A stretch of DNA of 64,000 nucleotides from CAZPWF01 sp964610775 (GTDB taxonomy: Bacteria; Patescibacteriota; Saccharimonadia; Saccharimonadales; JACQNP01): the NCBI GenBank assembly GCA_964610775.1, contig CAZSZC010000002.1, positions 35,821 to 99,820 on the forward strand, in the 5' to 3' direction. The translations under genes were made by a program, and so were the position numbers. The notes beneath the pieces are model-generated. The model saw only the letters and a program-made list of their open reading frames with translations, was not told the DNA's origin and did not search any database. Shown one piece after another: positions 15,973-25,564 of the stretch (position 1 is its first letter; every line of letters begins with the position of its first letter).

Positions 15973-17390
15973 GAGACGATCTCCTCTGCTTTATTTGCTA
16001 GTGCTAGTAATCGACGATCTTGATTGCTGGCCGCCATAAGCTGCAAGCCGACAGGAAGCCCATTGATATTACCGGCTGGTATACTTACGGCTGGTATACC
16101 CACTAGATTCGCTGCAACAGTCATAATGTCTGTTAAATACATCTGTAAAGGATCTTCATTAGCGCCAATTTCGAAAGCAGTATTAGGTGCAGTCGGTCCA
16201 ACCAAAAAGTCGTTAGTCCTAAATGCTTTAGCGAATTCAGATATTAACTTAGTGCGTACCTGCTGAGCCCTACGATAGTAGGCATCGTAGTATCCGCTAC
16301 TTAAAACATACGTACCAATCATAATCCTTCTTTTAGCCTCATGACCAAAACCTTCGCTCCGCGACCATAGATAACTTTGCTCAAGATCCTTAGCCTTTGA
16401 GCTTGAATAACCGAAACGCTGTCCATCATAACGACTAAGATTACTACTGACCTCAGCTGGCATTATGACGTAATAGCAAGCTAGTGCACTTGGAAGCGAT
16501 GGTAGACTAACTTCTTTTACCTCACAACCAGCCGACTCTAGTTCCTTAATAGCTAGCTCCACTTTAACCTTTACATCGGGATCGAGCCCTTCACCGAAAT
16601 ATTCCTTAATGACTCCTATCCGAGTACCTTTAAGTGCAATACCTAGATCAGTGTAGCTGGTCTCCGGCCGTTCTATAGTAGTCCCATCTAACAAATCACG
16701 GCCCGCCATGCAATCAAGAACAAGCGCTGCATCTTCAACACTACGAGTCAAAGGACCAATAACATCAGTACTACTAGCCATAGCTACTACGCCAGAACGC
16801 GACACCAAGCCATAAGTAGGCTTTAATCCAACCGCACCACAATATGCAGCAGGCAAACGTATCGATCCACCGGTATCAGTTCCAAGTGCGAATGGTGCCA
16901 TATCAAGGACTACTGCTGCCGCCGAGCCACCAGATGAACCTCCGGGAACGCGTTGTTTATCATGTGGGTTTTTAGTAACCATAAAATCGCTATTCTCTGT
17001 ACTTGATCCGTGTGCGAAGGCGTCCAAATTAGCCTTAGCTACACATATAGCTCCTTCGGCCTCTAATTTTTCAATTGCTGTTGCTTGATATGGTGCCTCG
17101 AATCCTTTTAGCATATTGCTTGCAGCAGTGGTTTCTGACCCAAATGTAAGGAAGTTATCTTTAGCAATAAAAGGTACGCCAGCTAACCTACCAACTCTAC
17201 CATTAGCCTTAATCTTATCATCTATATCTTGAGCGCGCTTTAGTGCTCGCTTTTCGGTAGTAGCGATAACTGCATTGTATTCTTTGTGTTTTTCAATAGT
17301 ATTTAGTGCTTGATTTACCAAAGCAACAGCCGAGTACTCACCAGATTTCACACCATCAGCTATTAAAGCAATAGATTTCCATTGACTCAC
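15969..17390 (-). CDS. gatA: Asp/Glu-tRNA amidotransferase subunit A
   Basis: GatA is the amidase-signature subunit that frees ammonia from glutamine. The Ser-cisSer-Lys triad is visible: Lys in IAKDNFL, the cis-Ser in PGGSSGGSAAAV, and the nucleophile Ser in GTDTGGSIRLPA. GLKPTYGLVSRSG also fits. At 473 residues it is full length. It shares 1 nt with the gatC stop and 4 nt with the next gene, so all four are one operon. Confidence 0.97.
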   Translation of the reverse strand: MSQWKSIALIADGVKSGEYSAVALVNQALNTIEKHKEYNAVIATTEKRALKRAQDIDDKIKANGRVGRLAGVPFIAKDNFLTFGSETTAASNMLKGFEAPYQATAIEKLEAEGAICVAKANLDAFAHGSSTENSDFMVTKNPHDKQRVPGGSSGGSAAAVVLDMAPFALGTDTGGSIRLPAAYCGAVGLKPTYGLVSRSGVVAMASSTDVIGPLTRSVEDAALVLDCMAGRDLLDGTTIERPETSYTDLGIALKGTRIGVIKEYFGEGLDPDVKVKVELAIKELESAGCEVKEVSLPSLPSALACYYVIMPAEVSSNLSRYDGQRFGYSSSKAKDLEQSYLWSRSEGFGHEAKRRIMIGTYVLSSGYYDAYYRRAQQVRTKLISEFAKAFRTNDFLVGPTAPNTAFEIGANEDPLQMYLTDIMTVAANLVGIPAVSIPAGNINGLPVGLQLMAASNQDRRLLALANKAEEIVS

Positions 17391-17680
17391 TACAGCATTC
17401 TCCGTACTTTTATATAGCCTTTTTCTGTTCTGGGTACATTCTTTAACAAAGATTCCTTATCAAGACCATAATCAATTACTTCATCAGGCCTGGTGACGGT
17501 ATGTAGGCCAGTAACCTGATAAGTTGGCTCTATTCGATCAACGTCTACATTCTGAAGTTGAGTTGCATACTCCAATATAGCGCTTACTTCCTTCTGAAAG
17601 CGCACAATTTCATCTTCACTCAAATGCAAACGGGCTAAACGAGCCAAATTTAATATATCTTCGCGTGTGAGTTTCGCCAT
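17390..17680 (-). CDS. gatC: Asp/Glu-tRNA amidotransferase subunit C
   Basis: GatC is the small subunit that wraps around GatA and GatB. The 96-residue protein shows LTREDILNLARLARLHLSE and ILEYATQLQNVDVDRIEPTY, typical of the family, and the C-terminal DEVIDYGLDKESLLKNVP. It is the first gene of the operon. On the minus strand TATAAT ends 8 nt before the ATG, with no ribosome-binding site. Confidence 0.95.
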   Translation of the reverse strand: MAKLTREDILNLARLARLHLSEDEIVRFQKEVSAILEYATQLQNVDVDRIEPTYQVTGLHTVTRPDEVIDYGLDKESLLKNVPRTEKGYIKVRRML

Positions 17681-17688
17681 TTATAATT

Positions 17689-17694
17689 ATTATA
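17689..17694 (-). promoter_or_regulatory. -10 element TATAAT of the gatCAXB operon
   Basis: TGTATAAT on the minus strand, the hexamer ending 8 nt before the gatC start codon. Confidence 0.55.
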
Positions 17695-17773
17695 CACCGA
17701 TGTTAAACATTTAAGTTGCAGTTTTTAGAAAAAGTTCTATCATTAAGGTAAGCATTGAAATAGGACACAAACA

Positions 17774-18904
17774 ATGTCAAACACCGGGGAACGCGATCCA
17801 ATAGACTTTATGCCAGACGGCTGGCGTCTACAATTAGTCCCAGAAATAGACAAGACACTACAAACACCCACAGAAGACGAAGTGGGTGTTTTTGATTTTT
17901 ATGAGAGAGTCGAGTGGCTAAAAGCCAGTGCTGGTTTCCGTGAAAAGCCCACCCTGCTGTCGCAAGAATCATTTGTTGGTGGCTACTTAAAAAGATACGG
18001 CTTTGTCACCAATCTTGGCTACACCTATGATGCTACGGTTGGCATACCACTTAATCCCGCCACAAATATACCAACTCTTCAGACGAGCGCATGGGTAACT
18101 AGTAGTCACGGACACAACGAACATACATTGAGAAGGTTTGTAGAATCGGGATCACCTTTTATATTCGTTGGGCCAGAGGGAAGTTATAGACCAAATAGTA
18201 AATACCCAATACCAAAAGATGGTATCTCATTAGCAAGCTCAGCCGCAGCAGTACTTAACTTTAGTAAAGAAATATCTTTTGGCCACCAATACGACTTTGA
18301 TCCAGCACTTCGTAGCGTGATCGGTGAGTCTAGGGGAGCTATGACTGCTATGGGAATACTGGCTTTGGATAGTGTATTTAATCAGGAAGTTATATTTGCC
18401 GACCTTACAGCTCCATGTTTCCCGCGTAAAGCCGAAATTCGTGATATTTTAAAACTATCAGGCCACCTAATAAGTGAACCCAGATCCATACTCAAACTTG
18501 CCGGAAAACTAGGTCTATCAAGACTCATTCACTATCCATCAACAATAGATCCACATCCCTACTCTTTGGCGCATCAGATAGCAATGGGCCCTGCACTTTT
18601 CAGTGGCGAAGCGGGGGACTTAGCGAGACTTATATCTAATGATAAGGTGTTACACATAACCTGCTTTGACGACGACTTCGCATCGATGCCTAAAGTGTGG
18701 AAAGATATTTTTGAAAACCATAATGATGTTCGAATTACTTTACTAGAAGGAAGCCATCTAACAATTGCAGATCCTGAAACTCTGAAATACCTCGTGGCAA
18801 GAAACATGGCATTAAGACAACAGTTAGCATCGAATAGCAATCAAAACATAGATGGTCAAGCTATATTTGATTATGCCCACCATATAGTGGACACAATTAG
18901 TTAA
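17774..18904 (+). CDS. alpha/beta-hydrolase-like protein
   Basis: I do not recognise the specific family. The 376-residue soluble protein has a likely alpha/beta-hydrolase catalytic triad: Ser in the nucleophile elbow IGESRGAM (near residue 180), an Asp in ITCFDDDFAS after a predicted beta strand, and His in LLEGSHLTIADPE. The N-terminal 90 residues have no clear match. The substrate is unknown; esterase or lipase-like activity is possible. The 3' end overlaps the converging metallophosphoesterase gene by 8 nt. Confidence 0.65.
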   Translation: MSNTGERDPIDFMPDGWRLQLVPEIDKTLQTPTEDEVGVFDFYERVEWLKASAGFREKPTLLSQESFVGGYLKRYGFVTNLGYTYDATVGIPLNPATNIPTLQTSAWVTSSHGHNEHTLRRFVESGSPFIFVGPEGSYRPNSKYPIPKDGISLASSAAAVLNFSKEISFGHQYDFDPALRSVIGESRGAMTAMGILALDSVFNQEVIFADLTAPCFPRKAEIRDILKLSGHLISEPRSILKLAGKLGLSRLIHYPSTIDPHPYSLAHQIAMGPALFSGEAGDLARLISNDKVLHITCFDDDFASMPKVWKDIFENHNDVRITLLEGSHLTIADPETLKYLVARNMALRQQLASNSNQNIDGQAIFDYAHHIVDTIS

Positions 18905-19733
18905 GCCTTACCGAAGCTTGACTGACGTCATTTTGGTCAGGGCCTCTAAACGGCCTCGAATAGCGATCTATTTCACCTCCATCAGAAGAAATACGTACCA
19001 AATCCCCACTCCATCCTTCCCATACCAAGGCAAAATCAGCATCTTTTTCAGTAGCAAGATATAAGCGCTTGCCGTCGTTTGAAAATCGACTTTCGAAGTT
19101 TTCGAATGGTCGATGAAAGTGGCCATTAATTAATAGTTTATTTAATCCACTTAGTGCAACGTTTTCGTCAACCAAAATTTCAACATCCTGTATCTGTTCT
19201 GGTATATAACTCCCCTCAATATAGTATCGATTATCATTTAGCCGGACATCGTTACGATACTCAAGTTGCTCTCTCTGTGACCGCCAATCTTCCGAAGTAA
19301 CTCCACCATGTATCACAAGCACGTCTTCAGTTTCAAAAAACATATCTGCACCAAGCAAGAGGTCCTTATGGTTATTAGGCATCTTGTCAATAAGTCTTAG
19401 GGCATTAGCTGGCGAAGCCAAATCAGGGTAAACGCCATAGGAAGACAACACTCTGTCATGAACTCTAGGCCATAACGAAGCAGCAAAGTCATAACGAACC
19501 GATTCATCAGTCTCAAAAGTAGTACCGAGTAGACCCCACTCGTGATTACCAAGAATTAAGAGAGCACCGATATCACAGACTGCCTGAATTGCACCTTTTG
19601 AGTTATTCCCATCCAGTATATCGCCATCGATTATAAGCCTTTTACTAGACCTGTAGAAATCATCAATGGCATAAAGTAACTCTGGTCGTCCATGGTTATC
19701 TGAAACTACTACTATCTGATCCAAATTGGTCAT
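18897..19733 (-). CDS. calcineurin-like metallophosphoesterase
   Basis: A two-metal phosphoesterase. The motifs are in order: VSDNHGR (a D-N-H version of the D-x-H motif), IDGDILDG, LGNHEWG, VIHGG and INGHFHRPF. The 278-residue size suits a small protein or nucleotide phosphatase (PrpE/ApaH-like), but the substrate cannot be inferred. It overlaps the end of the hydrolase gene on the other strand and is 52 nt from uvrB. Confidence 0.85.
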   Translation of the reverse strand: MTNLDQIVVVSDNHGRPELLYAIDDFYRSSKRLIIDGDILDGNNSKGAIQAVCDIGALLILGNHEWGLLGTTFETDESVRYDFAASLWPRVHDRVLSSYGVYPDLASPANALRLIDKMPNNHKDLLLGADMFFETEDVLVIHGGVTSEDWRSQREQLEYRNDVRLNDNRYYIEGSYIPEQIQDVEILVDENVALSGLNKLLINGHFHRPFENFESRFSNDGKRLYLATEKDADFALVWEGWSGDLVRISSDGGEIDRYSRPFRGPDQNDVSQASVRLN

Positions 19734-19785
19734 AGCAAATTAGTTATACGCCTTTATTTGCCAAAATTCAATGAATATTTTTTCA

Positions 19786-21750
19786 CTAAAGTTTTGATTG
19801 GATATCCGAAATTATATCTCGCAGCTCGGCGGCCTTTTCAAATTCTAAATTAGCCGCTGCTAAGTCCATTTGACCTGTCAGGTCTTTAATCAATTGACCG
19901 TATTCGTCCTTGGGTATTTTCTTGAGATTAAGCTTGGCTCGTTTGACTTCTTCCGGCAGATCAGGTCGCATACCTTTTTCGATGGTTTTTGCGATACCCT
20001 TAGGTGATATACCGTGCTTTTTATTATATTCTTCTTGCACCTTGCGACGACGAGTTGTCTCATCAATAGTTCGTTGCATACTACCAGTAACATGATCGGC
20101 ATACATAATAACTCGACCCTCCTGATGACGAGCAGCCCTACCTACAGTCTGAATTAAAGCCTGTTCGCTTCGCAAGAATCCCTCTTTGTCGGCATCCAAA
20201 ATAGCAACCAAACTAACCTCGGGCAAGTCTAGCCCTTCCCTTAGTAGATTAATTCCGACTACAACATCGTAAGTACCTAGCCGAAGATCTCGCAAAATGT
20301 CTGTCCGATCAAGCGTGTCAACATCACTATGAAGATAGGCAACTTTGACCCCCAGTTCTTTCAAATAATCCGTTAAATCCTCGGACATACGCTTAGTGAG
20401 AGTAGTAACTAGCACACGTTGATGCTTGGAAACCGTATCTCTAATTTCGTCTATAAGGTCATCAACTTGCCCATCAACAGGACGCACGTCTATCGGTGGA
20501 TCAAGAAGACCTGTAGGACGAATAACTTGTTCTACAGGTGCTGGTGAACGCGACAACTCATATTCAGCTGGCGTAGCACTTACGTAGACTACTTTATTAA
20601 CATGTTTCTCAAACTCAGTGAATGTCAGTGGACGATTATCGAGGGCGCTTGGTAATCGAAAACCATGCTCCACCAGCACCTCTTTACGCGCACGATCGCC
20701 GTTATACATACCACGCAATTGCGGAATAGTCATATGAGATTCGTCGACAAACATCAAATAGTCATCTGGGAAATAATCTAGTAACGTAGCTGGCTGTTCG
20801 CCTGGCTCGCGATGGGTAAGATAACGACTATAATTCTCGATACCCTTTACAAAACCCGTCTCTTCCATCATTTCGATATCAAAACGAGCCCGCTGCTGCA
20901 AGCGCTGTGCCTCCAGCAACAAGCCGTGCTTTTTAAAGTAGGCAAGTCTATCGTCTAGCTCCTTCTCGATTTCAATTATCGCAAACTTAAGCTTGTCCTG
21001 AGGTGTTACATAATGACTGCTTGGAAATATCTTTAGCGTACTAAGTTTGCCAAGCACTTCGCCAGTTAATGGATCAAGTCGAATTATTCTTTCAATTTCA
21101 TCACCGAAAAGTTCAATCCTGTAGGCTAATTCTTCTCCTGCCGGAAATACATCAATAACGTCACCCCTTACCCGAAATGTTCCTCGATGAAAATCAATAT
21201 CATTGCGTTGATATTGTATATCTGTTAGTTGCCTAAGAAGTTTGTCCCTAACGCGTCGCTCTCCAACACTAAGCTTAACTGCCATAGAATCATAGTCATC
21301 AACCGAACCAATACCATATATACAACTTACGCTAGCCACAATTATCACATCACGACGCGATAATAACGAGTCAGTAGCTGCATGGCGTAGTCGATCAATC
21401 TCTTCATTAATCTGACTATCTTTTTCGATATATGTGTCGCTCCGAGGTATATATGCCTCGGGCTGGTAATAGTCGAAATAACTTACAAAATAGTGAACCG
21501 CGTTATTTGGGAAGAATTGCTTGAATTCACCGTAGAGTTGAGCTGCTAAAGTTTTGTTATGACTCAAAATAAGCGTTGGTTTCTGCTGCGCCTGTATCAC
21601 GTTTGCCATCGTGAAAGTTTTACCCGACCCAGTAACACCGAGTAAAGTCTGTTCTTTTACATTAGCCTCAAGTTGACTAACTAACCGCTTAATTGCCTTT
21701 GGCTGATCTCCAGTTGGCTTGTAATCACTCTTTAACTTAAAATGGGCCAT
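19786..21750 (-). CDS. uvrB: excinuclease ABC subunit B
   Basis: UvrB verifies DNA damage in nucleotide-excision repair. Walker A is GVTGSGKTFT, followed by LAAQLYGEFKQFFP, the beta-hairpin region with YFVSYFDYYQPEAYIP, FVDESHMTI, helicase motif VI QTVGRAARH, and a C-terminal UVR domain with LEFEKAAELRD that contacts UvrC. At 654 residues it is complete. Its promoter lies in the 18-nt gap after the preceding gene. Confidence 0.98.
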   Translation of the reverse strand: MAHFKLKSDYKPTGDQPKAIKRLVSQLEANVKEQTLLGVTGSGKTFTMANVIQAQQKPTLILSHNKTLAAQLYGEFKQFFPNNAVHYFVSYFDYYQPEAYIPRSDTYIEKDSQINEEIDRLRHAATDSLLSRRDVIIVASVSCIYGIGSVDDYDSMAVKLSVGERRVRDKLLRQLTDIQYQRNDIDFHRGTFRVRGDVIDVFPAGEELAYRIELFGDEIERIIRLDPLTGEVLGKLSTLKIFPSSHYVTPQDKLKFAIIEIEKELDDRLAYFKKHGLLLEAQRLQQRARFDIEMMEETGFVKGIENYSRYLTHREPGEQPATLLDYFPDDYLMFVDESHMTIPQLRGMYNGDRARKEVLVEHGFRLPSALDNRPLTFTEFEKHVNKVVYVSATPAEYELSRSPAPVEQVIRPTGLLDPPIDVRPVDGQVDDLIDEIRDTVSKHQRVLVTTLTKRMSEDLTDYLKELGVKVAYLHSDVDTLDRTDILRDLRLGTYDVVVGINLLREGLDLPEVSLVAILDADKEGFLRSEQALIQTVGRAARHQEGRVIMYADHVTGSMQRTIDETTRRRKVQEEYNKKHGISPKGIAKTIEKGMRPDLPEEVKRAKLNLKKIPKDEYGQLIKDLTGQMDLAAANLEFEKAAELRDIISDIQSKL

Positions 21751-21756
21751 CTAACT

Positions 21757-21765
21757 ATTGTATCA
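21757..21765 (-). promoter_or_regulatory. extended -10 element, leaderless start of uvrB
   Basis: TGATACAAT on the minus strand ends 6 nt before the uvrB ATG. It fits wholly into the 18-nt intergenic gap, a clear example of the leaderless arrangement. Confidence 0.6.
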
Positions 21766-21768
21766 AGC

Positions 21769-22410
21769 TTAGCCCTTACGGTCTTTACTGTGCTTTATTA
21801 TGGGTCGCCCGTACTCATCACAGTCATCATTGAGATACCAACAAGCTGCAAGAACTTTAGTATCCATGTCTTTGTAATCTCGGTCTAGTCTAGAAATAAC
21901 TTTTTCAACTAACTTTTCTGGGTCACTATCATAGATAACATTATCTCGATTAACCCCTTCAAGATTTTCCATCAAAATCTCTATCATATCTGCAGTTCCA
22001 TCACTACCGGTTAAAATACCGCATATAGTATTGCTCTCCAAAGCCGTCGTGAATTCATGAAGACTTCCCATACGCCCACCAATCGTAATAACAGCATCAC
22101 TAGACAATACAAGATAGGCATCACGACCAACGTAATTAAGGCCTGTGTAATTAACAAAATCAAATATACCTATTGGCAGACGATACTTAAAGATATGTTC
22201 ACGAAGTGTTGATGCCGGTGAGAAGCCAATGCTTAGTCCGCCTTCAAGCTTAGCAGCTCGAGCAGCGTAGTAGGGTAAGCCAATCGTAGCCCCGGTGGTA
22301 ATTATGTGACCATTTTTCGCGATTGCAGCACCAAGCCTTGCAGCTAAATCTTTATCCTTTTCAACCGTCTTGCCTGCCGCTGCACCAGATACACATATAG
22401 AGTAATTCAT
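21769..22410 (-). CDS. SLOG/LOG-like nucleotide-binding protein
   Basis: A Rossmann-type protein similar to the LOG (lysine decarboxylase-like) and TIGR00725 families. It has an N-terminal strand with ICVSGAAAG, ITTGATIGLPYYAA, and GGRMGSLHEF, which stands where LOG enzymes have PGGxGTxxE; the change from GT to GS and the lack of the Pro are noted. LOG enzymes cleave cytokinin-like nucleotide monophosphates, and other members sense nucleotides. The real ligand is unknown. 213 residues; it lies just upstream of uvrB. Confidence 0.7.
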   Translation of the reverse strand: MNYSICVSGAAAGKTVEKDKDLAARLGAAIAKNGHIITTGATIGLPYYAARAAKLEGGLSIGFSPASTLREHIFKYRLPIGIFDFVNYTGLNYVGRDAYLVLSSDAVITIGGRMGSLHEFTTALESNTICGILTGSDGTADMIEILMENLEGVNRDNVIYDSDPEKLVEKVISRLDRDYKDMDTKVLAACWYLNDDCDEYGRPIIKHSKDRKG

Positions 22411-22465
22411 ATCGATTAAGCTTTTCCCTTTGAGAATATTGTACGGGTTTTAAGATAATTTGCCA

Positions 22466-23695
22466 CTATATATCCCCCACCACCTGATCTGACTCCAACT
22501 GAGACTTAACCTGGTAATTGAGGGCGTCTGTACCCAAATACCTTATAAATAGCTCGTTCCATAAACTATTTTGCATATGTCCATAAGTACGAGATGGGTA
22601 GCTTATATTGTTAATTAAGTTAACAGCAACATCCATCAAATTAAAGCTAATTGGAGCACCGTCTCTTACTACACCCACAAAGTCCATTCCAGCCCAGAAA
22701 TGCAGTGCTGGCTCAATCTTATATAAAATATCTTCAGCCTTCCGCGCAAAAAGATCTTCGGGACGAATATGAGGTTCAAAAAAGTCTGGATGACTATCTG
22801 TGTCTTGGTTGCCATAGTAATTGTGAATAACTCGCCAATGCAAATGCTGACCAGCCATATTAATATGCCGGGCTGGATCGCGATTTATTGTGTCAGATAT
22901 AATGCTGCCAAATTGCGGTTTAACTTGCTGTAGTTTGAAATACGAACTATATGCTCTTACCTCGTTAAGGTAGAACAGCAAACGAGGAAGTAAAGTTATT
23001 GTTACACCATCGAGGTGAGTCATAGGAAGCGGCAATAACGCAACTACACCCATCTCTTTCAAATGAGTGATATTTTGATGTTTTTTTTCCACAAACTTAA
23101 AGGTTTGATTTCCCCACTTACGACCATCAAGCAATAAGAATGCTACATCGCGAGTTTCGAAATCGTTTGGCTGCAGATTACTGTATTTCTTCACAAATGC
23201 GCGCTGCCAATCTAATGTCTCAATGAAGCGCACACCTATCATCAATTCATCAATATTTTCTCGTTTGAGTAATGAGTCTACAGATCTATAGCCCAATTGC
23301 TTCATAACTTTCTTTGGTGGAGTAGATTTCAGCAACCTTTTTATGACACTATGCTTAATAACCCAAACCGATTTAGGTATATTTATAACTTCAACGAAAT
23401 GCTTAATTCTAGGTAGAAGATCGGCAATATCTCCTGTGTTGCTGCCGCCTAACCTTTTTACGAGAAACTTGTCATGTAGTGCAGCCAGATCAAGTAAGCC
23501 GTAATATAACTCTTCGCCGGTCGTATCATCGGGGTCAAAGCCTAAGGCTCTAGTATGCATGTGAACTTTGGCAATAATCTCGGCAGTCAGTGCTACATCA
23601 ATACCCAGACCACCACTAGCCTGCTCGAGTTGTTGTACTTGCAGGCTAAAAAGTTGTTCCGCACTACCCACCAAATGGGACAACATTTTGGACAT
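22466..23695 (-). CDS. conserved hypothetical protein, about 410 aa
   Basis: I do not recognise this protein. It is soluble, with a helical N-terminal third (VQQLEQASGGLGIDVALTAE), a basic middle (KSTPPKKVMKQLGYRSV), a hydrophobic patch GVVALLPLPMTHLDGV, and many His and aromatic residues toward the C-terminus (QHLHWRVIHNYYGN, LHFWAGMDFVGVV). No catalytic motif is evident. Starts at MSKML or three codons later at MLSHL fit upstream -10-like sequences (TATGCT or TATATA); a longer form with MLVVY is less likely. It is divergent from the phosphatidyltransferase gene. Confidence 0.65.
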   Translation of the reverse strand: MSKMLSHLVGSAEQLFSLQVQQLEQASGGLGIDVALTAEIIAKVHMHTRALGFDPDDTTGEELYYGLLDLAALHDKFLVKRLGGSNTGDIADLLPRIKHFVEVINIPKSVWVIKHSVIKRLLKSTPPKKVMKQLGYRSVDSLLKRENIDELMIGVRFIETLDWQRAFVKKYSNLQPNDFETRDVAFLLLDGRKWGNQTFKFVEKKHQNITHLKEMGVVALLPLPMTHLDGVTITLLPRLLFYLNEVRAYSSYFKLQQVKPQFGSIISDTINRDPARHINMAGQHLHWRVIHNYYGNQDTDSHPDFFEPHIRPEDLFARKAEDILYKIEPALHFWAGMDFVGVVRDGAPISFNLMDVAVNLINNISYPSRTYGHMQNSLWNELFIRYLGTDALNYQVKSQLESDQVVGDI

Positions 23696-23778
23696 ATATA
23701 CCACAAGCATAACACCGGTACAGTCCTAGGTAAAGCTTATGCTTGCACCAGCTGCTAAAATTCTTTAAAGTCACAGTA

Positions 23779-24486
23779 ATGTCCGCAGTTGAAGTCATAG
23801 AACCACCTATTTTGCATGAGCCCAGTCATTACGTAGCAATCGAGGCCGCTAATCACTTTAATAAAGCCGATAGATTATCTGATTGGCGAGGTAAAGTAGT
23901 GTGTTTACTGGGACCAGCCATAGCCTGTTTACCAGACAACCCAATTACCTGCGGCATTACACTTCACGGCATCGATACAGATAGGCGAGATGGCCGAAGG
24001 GCTCGCATGGGCGCAGCCCTACTTGGACCGAACGCAACAACAACTAAAGAAGGCGCAGCCAAAGATCATGAGAATGACAAAGAATTTGTAAATAACCTAT
24101 TACCTGCTATTGCTGCAAAAGACATTGTTAGTGGTCGAAGAATCACTGCCGCTATAGTGACTAGTGCTGCCTTAATTAACGTAAAACGTGACGAAAAAAT
24201 GGCTAGTACTCGAGCAATGGCAAGCAAATATGGACTAGATACAAAAGCTATATTTATAAACAAATTTAAAACTGGTAGCATTATGGCTGGCATAGGCCTC
24301 GATACAGTTCCTTTATATGGTAGATTTAAAAAATACGAGCGAATCAAGCCCATAGTACGAACAGCATTAATAGCTGGTGGGGTTGCAATTGGTGTTATAG
24401 GTCAAAGAGTGTATGAAAAACAGGTTCAGGAACAATTGCCAGAACACTCAAAAACAAAATTAAATAGATACTTTAATCCTTATTAG
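23779..24486 (+). CDS. probable CDP-alcohol phosphatidyltransferase
   Basis: Enzymes of this family join a CDP-activated lipid to an alcohol to make phospholipids. The signature D-x2-D-G-x2-A-R-...-G-x3-D-x3-D is readable: DRRDGRRAR, then after 15 residues GAAKDHEND. The usual spacing between AR and G is 8, so this one has 7 extra residues. Hydrophobic segments lie before the motif (VVCLLGPAIACL) and at the C-terminus (TALIAGGVAIGVIG). I start at MSAVEV rather than an upstream ATG. The substrate alcohol is unknown, and the widened motif makes the call less than certain. Confidence 0.6.
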   Translation: MSAVEVIEPPILHEPSHYVAIEAANHFNKADRLSDWRGKVVCLLGPAIACLPDNPITCGITLHGIDTDRRDGRRARMGAALLGPNATTTKEGAAKDHENDKEFVNNLLPAIAAKDIVSGRRITAAIVTSAALINVKRDEKMASTRAMASKYGLDTKAIFINKFKTGSIMAGIGLDTVPLYGRFKKYERIKPIVRTALIAGGVAIGVIGQRVYEKQVQEQLPEHSKTKLNRYFNPY

Positions 24487-24493
24487 TCTTGGC

Positions 24494-25495
24494 CTAGAAT
24501 TTTTCCGGGCGATACCACTCAGGAGCCTGCTTCAAGAAATCTTCTAACTGATCTTCGGTTAGTAACCCTTCTTGAGCACCAGTATGCTGTACAACATTCA
24601 TGGAATTAATTGGCGCCATCTGTAGTGCGCCTTCAACAGTGTTCCCCTTAATAAGTGACGCAACAAAGGTGCTAGCAAACGCATCACCAGCCCCTGTGCG
24701 CTCAAATGGTGGTGCAGGATCAGGATAAGGTGGCATCTTGAAGCGATTATGACCATCGCTAGCATAAGCTCCAGCAGGTCCGTCCGTAAGACAAACTACC
24801 TTAGGGCCAATGCCATGCAATTTATCTATCAAGCCATGTACGTCATCATAATTACCACCAGTGACCTGAACCGCTTCTTCCCTATTTAATACAAGTACTT
24901 CTGTGCGTTGATATAGTCTGCTGAGGCGATCAACTCCTGCTTCTAGTTGGAAAGTGCCTGGCTGAAAGGCGAGTTTAACATCAGGATTATCTTGTAACCA
25001 ATCCGAAACCTTATCATGGTAGCTGTCCAACGCATTCTTGCTTATCGAGCTGAAGTAAACCCACTTTGGGATGTCGGTTGACCGAAATCTTGGCCAATGA
25101 TAATCATACTCTTCGTGCTTGATAAGAATTGTTCGCTCTTCCTTGTACCAAAGTACGTAGTGATAATTACTAATCTTGCCCGGGTTAATGTGAACAAACC
25201 TGTTGTCGACTTTTTTCTTATGCAGCGCGTTTATTATATCGCGACCAAACTGATCATCACCAACATTAGATATTAAACCGCTTTTAAGTCCTAATTTCGA
25301 CAAACTAACTGCGGCATTAGCGGCGTTGCCGACTGCTTCAATAACTTCAGCATGATCAAATGGTACTTTCATACCAAAAGGCATGGCCAGCCATTTGCCC
25401 TGTTCGTTTTCGTAAGTCATCGCCCGATCGTCAAGCAACTTAATAAAGGCATCGGTCACAACATCACCTATGCAAAGTACATCTATTTGACTCAT
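24494..25495 (-). CDS. PfkB-family carbohydrate kinase
   Basis: Ribokinase-fold sugar kinase, 333 residues. The N-terminal part shows CIGDVVTDAFI and GNAANAAVSLSKLGL; the PfkB C-terminal signature RTGAGDAFASTFVASL carries the catalytic Asp and anion hole. It ends the gap-rpiB-rpe-tkt-fba cluster, so fructose-6-phosphate, ribose or another pathway sugar is a likely substrate, possibly replacing a classical phosphofructokinase. Residue choice does not fix the substrate. Confidence 0.85.
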   Translation of the reverse strand: MSQIDVLCIGDVVTDAFIKLLDDRAMTYENEQGKWLAMPFGMKVPFDHAEVIEAVGNAANAAVSLSKLGLKSGLISNVGDDQFGRDIINALHKKKVDNRFVHINPGKISNYHYVLWYKEERTILIKHEEYDYHWPRFRSTDIPKWVYFSSISKNALDSYHDKVSDWLQDNPDVKLAFQPGTFQLEAGVDRLSRLYQRTEVLVLNREEAVQVTGGNYDDVHGLIDKLHGIGPKVVCLTDGPAGAYASDGHNRFKMPPYPDPAPPFERTGAGDAFASTFVASLIKGNTVEGALQMAPINSMNVVQHTGAQEGLLTEDQLEDFLKQAPEWYRPEKF

Positions 25496-25564
25496 CCCAC
25501 CGCTCTTTCTGTATAAATGCTTATGGTTTTATGATATTGTGCCATACCAATCATGTGAGTTCAA

